Below, one piece after another: positions 7,430 to 15,306 of a stretch of DNA of 43,794 nucleotides. The position numbers were made by a program, and so were the translations under genes. This stretch comes from Inhella gelatinilytica (lineage in GTDB: Bacteria > Pseudomonadota > Gammaproteobacteria > Burkholderiales > Burkholderiaceae_C), in assembly GCF_016093295.1 (NCBI RefSeq), contig NZ_JAEDAL010000012.1, positions 1 to 43,794 of the forward strand, given 5' to 3'. The first letter of the stretch is position 1. Every line of letters begins with the position of its first letter. A model generated the notes under the pieces. The model saw only the letters and a list, made by a program, of their open reading frames with translations, had not been told where the DNA came from and did not search any database.

Positions 7430-9439
7430 TCATTTTTGTTGTTCCGTTTTCGTTACGACACGATCACCCAGACTACGCGCCATGAATGCCTCCACCCGGC
7501 GTGCAAAGTCCAGTCGGTGGGCGGGCAACGCCCAGCCGTGCGCTTCGTCGGGATAGACCACCCACTCGGGCGTCTGGCCAGCCGCCTGCAGCGCATCGCG
7601 CAACTGCGTGCCATGGGCCAGCGGTACCGTGAAATCGGCCGAACCATAGGCCAACAGCACGGGCACGCGGATGCGCGCCGCCTGCCGCACCAAGGACGAG
7701 TGCCGGATCAGGGTCTCGTCCCGCGGACCCACGTGGGTGTGGGGCGCCAAGTGCTGGAGCCAGGCGCTGCCCGCGTAGGCCGCGGTGGGTTCGCTGAAGA
7801 AGAGCGCCATTTCCGTCGTACCGGCCCAGCTCACCCCACACCGAAAGCGCTCCGGCGCCTTGATCAACAGCGCCATCGCCAAGTAACCCCCGGCGCTCTT
7901 GCCCATCGTGCAGACGCGCTCGCCATCCACCTGGCCCGCCCGCACCACCTGCTCCACGCCATCGAGCAGGTCGTCCACACTGCCGTCAAACCATTGCCGC
8001 CAGCCCTTGCGGTACAGCGACCAACCCAGGCCGAACGAGCCGCGGTACTGGGGCTGCAGCACGGCATAGCCGCGCGTGGCCAGCAATTGCACCAACGGCT
8101 CGTTTTCATCCCAGTACACGCCCCAACGGTCGCGCTCGGCCGGCCCGCCATGCGGGAACACCACCAGCGGTGGCTTGACTCCGGCCGGCAAGCCGGGCGG
8201 CAGCGTCAAATAGGCCGGAATACGCAAACCATCGCGGGCGGTGTAGGTGAAGCCCTCTTTGCGTGCCAAGGCCTGCACCGGCAGGCCGGGCAAGTGGCGC
8301 CCCAGCACCTGCAAACGACGCGCCGCGGCGTCGTAGCTGTAGAGCGTGCCGGGGTCCTGGTCGCTGCTGCTGATCACCAAGTGCAGCGGGCCCGTGCCGT
8401 CGATGCGGTTACGGCGCCCGGGCAGGGCCTGGTCGATCTGCGCTTGCAGACGCGCGGCCGCCTCGTCAAAGAAATGCCGTTCAGGCCGCAGGCCCTGCAC
8501 CTCCACGCCCACCAGCGCCCCACCCGCCCCCCAGAGCAACTGCCCCCGCTGCACGTCCGCGAACGGGTGGCGCAGCAGCAGTTCGCCGGGGCGGCCCGCG
8601 TCCGCATCCCAGCGCATCAAACCCAGCGTGTCCTCCCCCGCCCCACGCGCGGCCACCAACAGTTGCCCATCGGCCTCGAAAGCCAGGGGCGTGAAGCTGG
8701 GCGCCTCCAGCCCCTGCTCCCCCAGCAACTGCCAAGGCGCTTCGCCATCGGGCCGCCACCATGTCTGCTGTTGAACCCCGCGCTCGGGGTCCACGCGCAG
8801 GCTCGACGCCGCGCGCACCCGCCCCTGGGCATCGCCCACCCACGCCTGCACCTGCCCGGGGTTTTCCAGCGTCAGCAGGCGCCGTTTGCCCGTGCGGGTG
8901 TGCAGGGCATAGACATCACTGCCCGGGAAGCGGTCGGCCGAGGGCGGCGGCGCCCGGTCCGCCACGGACACCAGCACCTCCTCCGAGCCCGGCGCACCCG
9001 GGCCCAGCACGGTCAGCACATGCCAAGGCCGGCCTTGGGCCTGCGCCTGGGCGACCGTGTCCCAGAGCTGGCGCGGCCGCTGGGCGTCGGCATCGATGGC
9101 GTAATGGCCACCGGCGCGGTTGTTCGGCCAGGTCGACTGGAAGTCCCAACTCTTGTAAATCAGCCGCTGCGGCCCCACCCATCGGGGCTCGACCAGATCC
9201 CAATCGGGGTCTTGGGCAATGACCGTGACCTGCCGGCTGGGCAAGGCCATCACGGCGATCACCCGGCGCCCCGCCGTCTTCAGCGACAGCGCCAAGCGCT
9301 GGCCATCGGGCGACAAGGCCACATCACTCACCTGCGGGGCCGCCAACAGCTGTTCGATGCTGGGCGCCACGGGTTCGGGCCTTGCTGCGGCGACGCCCCA
9401 GGTCAGCAGCAGACTCAAGAGAACCCCAAAGCGTTTCAT
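7430..9439 (-). CDS. Exported S9 family (prolyl-oligopeptidase-like) serine peptidase
   Basis: Peptidase of 669 aa. An N-terminal signal peptide (MKRFGVLLSLLLTWGVAAA) sends it to the periplasm or beyond. A predicted beta-propeller region follows (LSPDGQRLALSLK and similar repeats), then a C-terminal alpha/beta-hydrolase domain. The catalytic triad reads as Ser515 (GKSAGGYLA), Asp602 (GSADFTVP) and His634 (DEAHGWA). The family cleaves short peptides, often acylaminoacyl- or dipeptidyl-type. ATG 9439 is preferred over an in-frame GTG at 9445 because GAGGTG sits at the right distance. It lies downstream of a TonB receptor on the same strand, but an intrinsic terminator falls just before its ribosome-binding site. 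Likely role: trimming peptides taken up through the receptor. Confidence 0.9.
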   Translation of the reverse strand: MKRFGVLLSLLLTWGVAAARPEPVAPSIEQLLAAPQVSDVALSPDGQRLALSLKTAGRRVIAVMALPSRQVTVIAQDPDWDLVEPRWVGPQRLIYKSWDFQSTWPNNRAGGHYAIDADAQRPRQLWDTVAQAQAQGRPWHVLTVLGPGAPGSEEVLVSVADRAPPPSADRFPGSDVYALHTRTGKRRLLTLENPGQVQAWVGDAQGRVRAASSLRVDPERGVQQQTWWRPDGEAPWQLLGEQGLEAPSFTPLAFEADGQLLVAARGAGEDTLGLMRWDADAGRPGELLLRHPFADVQRGQLLWGAGGALVGVEVQGLRPERHFFDEAAARLQAQIDQALPGRRNRIDGTGPLHLVISSSDQDPGTLYSYDAAARRLQVLGRHLPGLPVQALARKEGFTYTARDGLRIPAYLTLPPGLPAGVKPPLVVFPHGGPAERDRWGVYWDENEPLVQLLATRGYAVLQPQYRGSFGLGWSLYRKGWRQWFDGSVDDLLDGVEQVVRAGQVDGERVCTMGKSAGGYLAMALLIKAPERFRCGVSWAGTTEMALFFSEPTAAYAGSAWLQHLAPHTHVGPRDETLIRHSSLVRQAARIRVPVLLAYGSADFTVPLAHGTQLRDALQAAGQTPEWVVYPDEAHGWALPAHRLDFARRVEAFMARSLGDRVVTKTEQQK

Positions 9440-9451
9440 GTTCACCTCACG

Positions 9452-9481
9452 AAAAAAAACCCCATCCGTCGCCAGATGGGG
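9452..9481 (-). terminator. Intrinsic terminator after the TonB receptor gene, abutting the S9 peptidase RBS
   Basis: On the minus strand a perfect 7-bp stem CCCCATC/GATGGGG (plus-strand 9460-9466 and 9475-9481, 8-nt loop) is followed by eight T (plus-strand A run 9452-9459). The T tract ends about 12 bp before the S9 start codon. Termination here would separate the receptor from the peptidase unless it is leaky or regulated. Confidence 0.85.
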
Positions 9482-9555
9482 CCAAAGTCAGGGCCCTTCC
9501 CAGCGCGCTCCCCGAGGGATCACCCCAGCTCGCACGCAGGCCCTGCGGAGCAAGA

Positions 9556-12186
9556 TCAGTACTTGTATTCCAGCGTCATGTAGCCCGTGCGGCCGTCGCT
9601 GTTGTCTTCGTACAGCGTGCCCAGGCGGCCCAGGCGATCAAACGGCGCCTTCTTGCCACTGAGGTTGCCCACGCCAGCCGCCAGACTCAGACCCTTGGCC
9701 AGGCCGCGATAGGCCACGTAGGCGTCCATCGTGGTGAAGGACTGGACCATGATGATGCTGCCGTTCGGGCCGGGCACGGCCTGCTCAAATGCACCGCGGT
9801 GATTGCCCGCCAGGGCCACCGTCCACTTCGGGTTGGACCAGACCAGATCCGCCCGGTGGCGCCACTTGGGATAGCCGTACTTGCCCGAGTAGTCCGTCAC
9901 CGCACCGCGGAACTCCACCTCGTACTGACTCATGTTGGACGAGGTCAGCGAGGCCTTCAGGTTGCCCATTTCCCCCAGGGACCAGCGGCTTTGCAGCGCA
10001 ATGTCCAGGCCCCGCACATCGGTCTTGCCCAGGTTGACGTATTGCGCCCGGAAGGCCGCCGGGGCGGCATTCGAGGCCGGCGCAATCTGCGTGAACCAGC
10101 TCACATCCAAGGGGTTGCCAATCGAGGGCCCGTAGACCTGGTTGCGGCGCTCAATCGCCCAGGCGTCCACCGAGATGCTGTGGCCCTTGATCGGCTCCCA
10201 GACCAGCCCCAAGTTGCTGGACTTGGACTTTTCCGGCTCCAGGTTCGGGCTGTCCATGAAGGTCACCGTGACCTGATTGCCCCAGACCTGGCTCGGCGCC
10301 GGGCAGATGGGGTTCGTGGCCTGCACGCAGTTCACGTAGGTGCGGATGCCGCCGTGCATCTCAGCCAGCGAGGGCGCGCGGAAGCCGGTGGTGTACGAGC
10401 CACGCAGCGCCAGCTGCGCGACCGGGGTCCACTTCAGCGCCAGCTTGGGGTTGACGCTGGAGCCGGCATCGCCAAAGTGGTCGTAGCGCAACGCCACCTG
10501 CGACTCCAGGGTCTTGGCTAACGGGATCGACAGTTCGGCGAAAGCGGCCTGGGCGCTGCGGCTGGCCGAAATGGGCAGGCGGATGGAGGCGTTCTCCACT
10601 TTGCCAGCGTTCGAGGCGGCATCGATGCCGTCCGACATCTTTTCGTGACGCAGGCTCGCCCCCACGGCCAGCTGCAGCGGGCCGGCCGGCAGTTGCGTCA
10701 GCTCGGTCGAGGCCGAGACGTCAAACAGCGTGAAGCTGCTGGTGCCTGCACGGGTGTGCGTGGTCTTCAGCGCCGCCATGTTGGCATCCGTCAGTCGCTG
10801 GAAGGGGTTGATGGCGCCGCTGGCAATGCCGTCGTACCAGACGTCCGAGCGGATGTAGTTCGTCCCCAGGAAGTCCGTGCTGTTGGTCGCACGGGTCAGG
10901 GCCGCCTCCCAGTCCCAGCCGGCGTTTTCACCCTTCAGGCCGGCCACCAGTCGGGCCGACTCGGAGCTGACATCGCGCAGCTTGGGGCCGAGCTCGTCGT
11001 ACAGGCGGGCGTAGTAGCCCCAGCCGGCCGGCGCCTGGGCAAACGGGAAGTGCGGCGTGCTGTCACCGTCGTAGTAGTCGTTCTTGAACGTCGGCCAGTA
11101 CTCGTACTGTTGCTCGATCGACGCAGCCGAGAGTTCGGCAAAGGCGCTCAGCGTGGCGCTGATGTCATAGCCCATGCGACCGAACACACTGACCTTGCGG
11201 GTCTTGGGGTTCAGGGTGTTGAACCGGTCGGTTTCCGTGTCCAAGCACATGCCTTTGGCCAAATAACCGTTGTACGTGCCGCTGTAGAGGACGTTGGGCG
11301 CATTGCAAGCGCCGGCGGCGTAGTAGCCCGCCTTCCAGTTGTCGTTGGGGTTGGGCGACCACCAGTTGCCGTTGGAGGTCGAGGTCGAAGGGAAGTTGCC
11401 GCCGATGCCCGTGCCCGTGGTCAGGCTGGTGCCGGTGTAACCCGCGGCCAGGGCCATGGCGGTGCGCTCGCCCTGCCGACCGCCAAACCGATCGGACACC
11501 TGCACCGGCTCCGAGCCGTGAATTTCCAGGATGCCCATCAGCGAGAGCTTGCCCTCACCGCCGCCGGCCGACAGCGTCATCGTGTGGTAGTCGTTGTCCT
11601 TGTAGGTCAGCGAACGGCCGCCGGTCACGCGCAGGTCCATGCCGCGGTAGTTGCGGCGCAGGATGAAGTTGACCACGCCCGCCAGCGCGTCCGACCCGTA
11701 AATGGCCGACGCCCCGTCCTTGACGATTTCCACCCGCTCAACCGCCGAAATGGGGATGGAGCCCAAGTCCACGAACACCGAGGCGTCGCTGAATCCGTAG
11801 AAGGCCATGCGACGGCCGTTCAGCAACACCAGGGTGGAGTTGGGGCCCAGGCCGCGCAGCGAGACGGCCGAGCCGCCCACCACGGTGTTATTGGTGTTGT
11901 TGGTGCGGTACTGGCCGCCCGCGTTGTTGTTGGCCGTGATGGTGTCCAGCAACTCGGCCGCGGTCGTTACACCGCTTTGTTCGATGTCGGAACGGCTGAT
12001 GACCTGGATGGGCGACGGGCCTTCGGCCGCGACGCGCTTGATGTGGGAGCCGGTGACCTCGATCTTCTCGAGCTTCACGGGCTCGGCGTCGGCGGCAGCG
12101 GCCAGTTGAGGCAACGCACCCGCCACCAGGGTGACCAGAAGCGTGCGGGCAAAGGGGGCGCGTCCGAGCGCGGAAGCAAACGTCAT
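9556..12186 (-). CDS. TonB-dependent outer-membrane receptor
   Basis: Receptor of 876 aa. It has a signal peptide (about residues 1-31, ending LPQLAAAA), then a plug domain with the typical EVTGSHIKR, PIQVISRSDIEQSG, and later LRGLGPNSTLVLLNGRR and VEIVKDGASAIYGSDALAGVVN. A long beta-barrel ends in an aromatic residue (LEYKY). The start at 12186 has a strong AAGGAG. Receptors of this plug type (ITANNNAGG..., LNGRRMAFYG) are often annotated as substrate-general, and neighbouring peptidase and binding-protein genes suggest peptides or amino acids. The substrate is not readable from sequence. The gene ends at an intrinsic terminator. A perfect 5+3+5 palindrome lies about 140 bp upstream. Confidence 0.93.
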   Translation of the reverse strand: MTFASALGRAPFARTLLVTLVAGALPQLAAAADAEPVKLEKIEVTGSHIKRVAAEGPSPIQVISRSDIEQSGVTTAAELLDTITANNNAGGQYRTNNTNNTVVGGSAVSLRGLGPNSTLVLLNGRRMAFYGFSDASVFVDLGSIPISAVERVEIVKDGASAIYGSDALAGVVNFILRRNYRGMDLRVTGGRSLTYKDNDYHTMTLSAGGGEGKLSLMGILEIHGSEPVQVSDRFGGRQGERTAMALAAGYTGTSLTTGTGIGGNFPSTSTSNGNWWSPNPNDNWKAGYYAAGACNAPNVLYSGTYNGYLAKGMCLDTETDRFNTLNPKTRKVSVFGRMGYDISATLSAFAELSAASIEQQYEYWPTFKNDYYDGDSTPHFPFAQAPAGWGYYARLYDELGPKLRDVSSESARLVAGLKGENAGWDWEAALTRATNSTDFLGTNYIRSDVWYDGIASGAINPFQRLTDANMAALKTTHTRAGTSSFTLFDVSASTELTQLPAGPLQLAVGASLRHEKMSDGIDAASNAGKVENASIRLPISASRSAQAAFAELSIPLAKTLESQVALRYDHFGDAGSSVNPKLALKWTPVAQLALRGSYTTGFRAPSLAEMHGGIRTYVNCVQATNPICPAPSQVWGNQVTVTFMDSPNLEPEKSKSSNLGLVWEPIKGHSISVDAWAIERRNQVYGPSIGNPLDVSWFTQIAPASNAAPAAFRAQYVNLGKTDVRGLDIALQSRWSLGEMGNLKASLTSSNMSQYEVEFRGAVTDYSGKYGYPKWRHRADLVWSNPKWTVALAGNHRGAFEQAVPGPNGSIIMVQSFTTMDAYVAYRGLAKGLSLAAGVGNLSGKKAPFDRLGRLGTLYEDNSDGRTGYMTLEYKY

Positions 12187-12326
12187 GCAGATCTCCTTGG
12201 AGAGAAAAAAGAAACGGACTGGCAGCCCTATGCAGGGGTCGTGCCAATCCGTTTCATGACGAAGAATCAAGTACTTACATGACTCTCAACTTTGCACGTA
12301 GCCCATTCCATACAAAGTTGTTTTCA

Positions 12327-12339
12327 TTTCGGTACGAAA
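12327..12339. promoter_or_regulatory. Palindrome TTTCG-GTA-CGAAA upstream of the TonB receptor
   Basis: Perfect 5-bp inverted repeat with a 3-bp centre, 141 bp upstream of the receptor start. The nearby GTACG (12332-12336) and CGTAC (12347-12351) form another inverted pair. Its core TCGGTACGA differs by one base from TCGATACGA in the palindrome before the TyrR-like gene. Operator function is inferred. Confidence 0.3.
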
Positions 12340-12375
12340 AATTCGCCGTACTGCTTTCAACACGAGCGTTAACCC

Positions 12376-13515
12376 TTAACGCACCACGCTGATGAGTTCG
12401 CGCGCACCGCCCTTGTAGGTGAACAAGGTCAGGGCACCGTTCTTGATGTCGCCTTTGGCGTCGAAGCCAATCTTGCCCGTAACCCCGGGGTAACCCTCAG
12501 TTTTGGCCAATACCGGCAGGTACTTCGCGGGATCGGCGCTGCCCGCCTTGACCATGGCCGCCGCCATCAGGTTGACCGAGTCGTACACGTAGGGGGAATA
12601 CACCTGCACGTCGACATTGAACTTGTTGCGGAACTTTTCCTTGAAAGCGTCCAGCCCCTTTTTCTGCTCACCTTCCACGCCACCAGCCTCGGCACAGATC
12701 ACCTGGCCATCGGCCATGCTGCCCGCCGCCAGTTTGGGGAGCTCGCCCGTGCAGATGCCGTCGCCGCCCACGAGTTTGGCCGTGATGCCCAGCGCCTTCA
12801 TCTGGCGCAGCATGGGGCCCGCCACGGCATCCATGCCGCCAAAGAAGATCAAGTCCGGGTTTTTGGCTTTCAGCCCGGTCAGGATGGCACTGAAATCCGT
12901 GGCCTTGTCGTTGGTGAACTCGCGGCCCACGACCTTGCCGCCCGCGGCCTTGGCCCCTTTTTCAAATTCGTCCGCCACGCCCTGCCCGTAAGCGGTGCGG
13001 TCGTCAATGATGGCGATGACCTTGGCCTGCACGGTTTTCACCGCATAGCGGCCCAGCGTGCCCCCCAACTGACCATCGTCGGCCACGACCCGGAAGGCCG
13101 TTTTGAAACCCTGCCGCGTGTACTTGGGGTTGGTGGCCGAGGGGCTGATTTGCGGAATGCCGGCGTCCGAATAAATGCGCGAGGCCGGAATGGTCGTGCC
13201 CGAGTTCATGTGACCGATCACACCGTTGACCTTGGCGTCGACCAGCTTTTGGGCTGCCGCCGTACCCTGCTTGGGATCCGCGGCATCGTCTTCGGCCAGC
13301 AGCTCGAAGCGGGCCTTCTTGCCGCCAATTTGCAGGCCCTTGGCGTTGAGTTCTTCGATGGCCAGGCGGGCCCCCAGCTCGTTGTCCTTGCCCAAGTGAG
13401 CAATGCCACCGCTGGTGGGGGCCACGTGACCGATTCTGATCACCAGATCTTGCGCGAACGCCGGGCTCACGGCCCCGGCGGTGATCAACAAAGAGAGAAC
13501 AGGACGCAGTTTCAT
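12376..13515 (-). CDS. Branched-chain amino-acid-type ABC transporter substrate-binding protein (LivJ/LivK family)
   Basis: Periplasmic type I binding protein, 379 aa. The signal peptide (MKLRPVLSLLITAGAVSPAFA) is followed by IRIGHVAPTSGGIAHLGKDNE, the hallmark ligand-binding start, and GHMNSGTTIPASRIYSDAGI-PQISPSATNP, the LivK-type hinge region. ATG 13515 is chosen because AGGAG lies 9 nt upstream; the ATG at 13524 abuts it. No permease or ATPase genes are next to it, so it must work with a transporter encoded elsewhere. It is divergent from a TyrR-like regulator, suggesting an amino-acid ligand, possibly aromatic or branched-chain. That ligand is inference; the family is clear. Confidence 0.92.
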   Translation of the reverse strand: MKLRPVLSLLITAGAVSPAFAQDLVIRIGHVAPTSGGIAHLGKDNELGARLAIEELNAKGLQIGGKKARFELLAEDDAADPKQGTAAAQKLVDAKVNGVIGHMNSGTTIPASRIYSDAGIPQISPSATNPKYTRQGFKTAFRVVADDGQLGGTLGRYAVKTVQAKVIAIIDDRTAYGQGVADEFEKGAKAAGGKVVGREFTNDKATDFSAILTGLKAKNPDLIFFGGMDAVAGPMLRQMKALGITAKLVGGDGICTGELPKLAAGSMADGQVICAEAGGVEGEQKKGLDAFKEKFRNKFNVDVQVYSPYVYDSVNLMAAAMVKAGSADPAKYLPVLAKTEGYPGVTGKIGFDAKGDIKNGALTLFTYKGGARELISVVR

Positions 13516-13540
13516 AAAGGACATCTCCTGGGTAGGTTTC

Positions 13541-13558
13541 GCCCAGCACCCGCTGGGC
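13541..13558 (-). other. Hairpin in the leader of the LivK-type gene
   Basis: GCCCAGC (13541-13547) and GCTGGGC (13552-13558) form a perfect 7-bp stem with an ACCC loop, 26 bp upstream of the start codon. No T run follows on the minus strand, so it is not a standard terminator. It may stabilise the leader. Confidence 0.35.
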
Positions 13559-13667
13559 GTGCTACTTCCGCCGCACAAACCGTGCCAAGGCTCCGCGTAA
13601 AGCAAATCAATGACTTATCGATGTTCGAAAGATCAGACATGGTTAGCCCTGGCTCAATTTCGTAACC

Positions 13668-13682
13668 CAATCGATACGATTG
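13668..13682. promoter_or_regulatory. Palindrome CAATCG-ATA-CGATTG before the TyrR-like gene
   Basis: Perfect 6-bp inverted repeat with a 3-bp centre, 28 bp upstream of the regulator start and 153 bp upstream of the divergent binding-protein gene. It does not match the Escherichia coli TyrR box (TGTAAA-N6-TTTACA). It could be an operator for either divergent gene; this is inference. Confidence 0.35.
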
Positions 13683-13709
13683 CCCTGTCGTACTTAAATC
13701 GGAACACCC

Positions 13710-15290
13710 ATGCAGCTGCGCCTGATCACCGAGGACCGCCTCGGCATTACCCACGAGGTGCTGGCGCTCATTGCCCAGCGTGAGCTCGATCTGGCCACCA
13801 TGGAAATGGGCCTGCACAACATTTACTTGAACGTGCCGGACCTCAAACCCGCGGCACGCGCCAGCATCGAAAACGAGTTGCTGGCCGTGCCCGGGGTCAA
13901 GCGCGTGGAACCGCTGCAGTTGATGCCCGGCGAAGCGCGGCGTCAGCAACTCGACATCCTGCTGGCCTCCCTGGCCCAACCGGTCTTCGTACTGGACCGT
14001 GAAGGGCAGATCGTCATGGTCAGCAAGGCCGCCCAGCGGGCCTCACGGCAGCGCCAGCCCGAGTGGATTGGCTTGCCCCTGTCGGCGTTGTTGCGCGTCC
14101 CCTCGCTGTGGGAGGACCTGCGCGCGGCCGGGGGCGAAGTCAGCAGCTTGGAGGTGCAATTTGCCGGGCGGGCCTGGCTGCTGTACGCGAGCCCCCTGGT
14201 GGAGTCCGACCGCGGTGCCCTCACCGGTGCGGTGGTGACCCTGCGTGACGCCGGCTGGCTGGGCGAGCAGGCGGCCCACCTGCAGCGCATGGAACCCTCG
14301 GGCGGCTTGAACTCACTGCTCGGCGACTCCCTGCCCTTGCGCGAACTGCGCGCCCGCGCCGAACGCATGGCCGGCGTAGACGCCCCCCTGCTGATCCTGG
14401 GAGAAACCGGCACGGGCAAAGAGCTGATCGCCCGCGCCTGCCATGAGCTGAGCGCGCGGGCCCAGGCCCCCTTTCTCGCCCTGAACGCCGCCGCTTTGCC
14501 CGAGAGCCTGGCCGAGAGCGAACTCTTTGGCTATGCCCCCGGCGCGTTTTCGGGCGCCCAGCGCGGGGGCAAGCCCGGACTGCTCGAAATGGCGCACGGC
14601 GGCACGGTGTTCCTGGATGAGATTGGCGAGATGTCGCTCTACCTGCAGGCCAAGCTGCTGCGCTTCTTGAACGACGGCAGCTTCCGCCGAGTGGGCGGCG
14701 AAAAAGAACAAAAGGTGGACGTGCGGGTGATTTCGGCCACCCATCGCCGTCTGGATCAAATGGTGGCGCGCGGCGAGTTCCGCGAAGACCTTTACTACCG
14801 CCTCAATGTCTTGAACCTGCAGGTGGCCCCGCTGCGCGAGCGGGGCGACGACGTGCTGCTGCTGGCCGAGCACTTCATCGAGCGATCTGCCCGCCAAATT
14901 GGCCGAGAGCCCCCCGCCCTGAGTGCCCCCGCTCGCGTCGCGCTCAAACGCGCCAGTTGGCCGGGCAACATCCGCCAGCTGCAAAACCTGCTGTTCCGGG
15001 CCGTGACGGTGTGCGACAAGGCAGAGCTCGAGGTGGACGATCTGGACCTGGACGCCCAATCCCCGGCCCCCGCCAGCCCGCTGCCCGCGCGGGGCGCGGG
15101 CCTACCACCCCCACTGCCCGCCCCCCCGGACGAGGAACCAGCGAGCTGGGCCGACGCCGTGGCGACGTTTGAGCACGACCTGCTCGCCCGCCTGTACCCG
15201 CGCTACCCCAGCAGCCGCAAGCTGGCCGCGCGGCTGGGGATCTCGCACAGCGTGATCGCCGGCAAGCTGCGGCGCTACGGCATCGGGTAG
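13710..15290 (+). CDS. TyrR/PhhR-like transcriptional regulator (ACT-PAS-AAA+-HTH)
   Basis: Regulator of 526 aa with TyrR architecture: ACT domain (about 1-70, LRLITEDRLGITHEVLALI), PAS domain (about 78-180), AAA+ domain (about 203-430) and a C-terminal TyrR-type helix-turn-helix (about 498-524, SSRKLAARLGISHSVIAGKLRRYGIG). Walker A is GETGTGKE at 231-238 and Walker B VFLDEIGE at 300-307. The sigma-54 contact loop reads GAFSGA at 278-283 instead of GAFTGA. TyrR-family proteins sense aromatic amino acids and act at sigma-70 promoters. The near-intact loop leaves sigma-54 activation possible. It is divergent from the LivK-type binding protein, its likely target. The start at 13710 gives the standard ACT N-terminus. 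Confidence 0.92.
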   Translation: MQLRLITEDRLGITHEVLALIAQRELDLATMEMGLHNIYLNVPDLKPAARASIENELLAVPGVKRVEPLQLMPGEARRQQLDILLASLAQPVFVLDREGQIVMVSKAAQRASRQRQPEWIGLPLSALLRVPSLWEDLRAAGGEVSSLEVQFAGRAWLLYASPLVESDRGALTGAVVTLRDAGWLGEQAAHLQRMEPSGGLNSLLGDSLPLRELRARAERMAGVDAPLLILGETGTGKELIARACHELSARAQAPFLALNAAALPESLAESELFGYAPGAFSGAQRGGKPGLLEMAHGGTVFLDEIGEMSLYLQAKLLRFLNDGSFRRVGGEKEQKVDVRVISATHRRLDQMVARGEFREDLYYRLNVLNLQVAPLRERGDDVLLLAEHFIERSARQIGREPPALSAPARVALKRASWPGNIRQLQNLLFRAVTVCDKAELEVDDLDLDAQSPAPASPLPARGAGLPPPLPAPPDEEPASWADAVATFEHDLLARLYPRYPSSRKLAARLGISHSVIAGKLRRYGIG

Positions 15291-15306
15291 CTCCAACCGG
15301 TAGGTC

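Noticed and set aside
7334-9583. 749-aa plus-strand open frame opposite the first S9 peptidase
   Set aside because: Composition is antisense-like and the minus-strand frame holds a complete catalytic triad and signal peptide.
13516-13709. Search for a TyrR box (TGTAAA-N6-TTTACA) in the TyrR-like divergent promoter
   Set aside because: Only a poor partial match (CGTAAA...ACTTA) is present, with wrong spacing.
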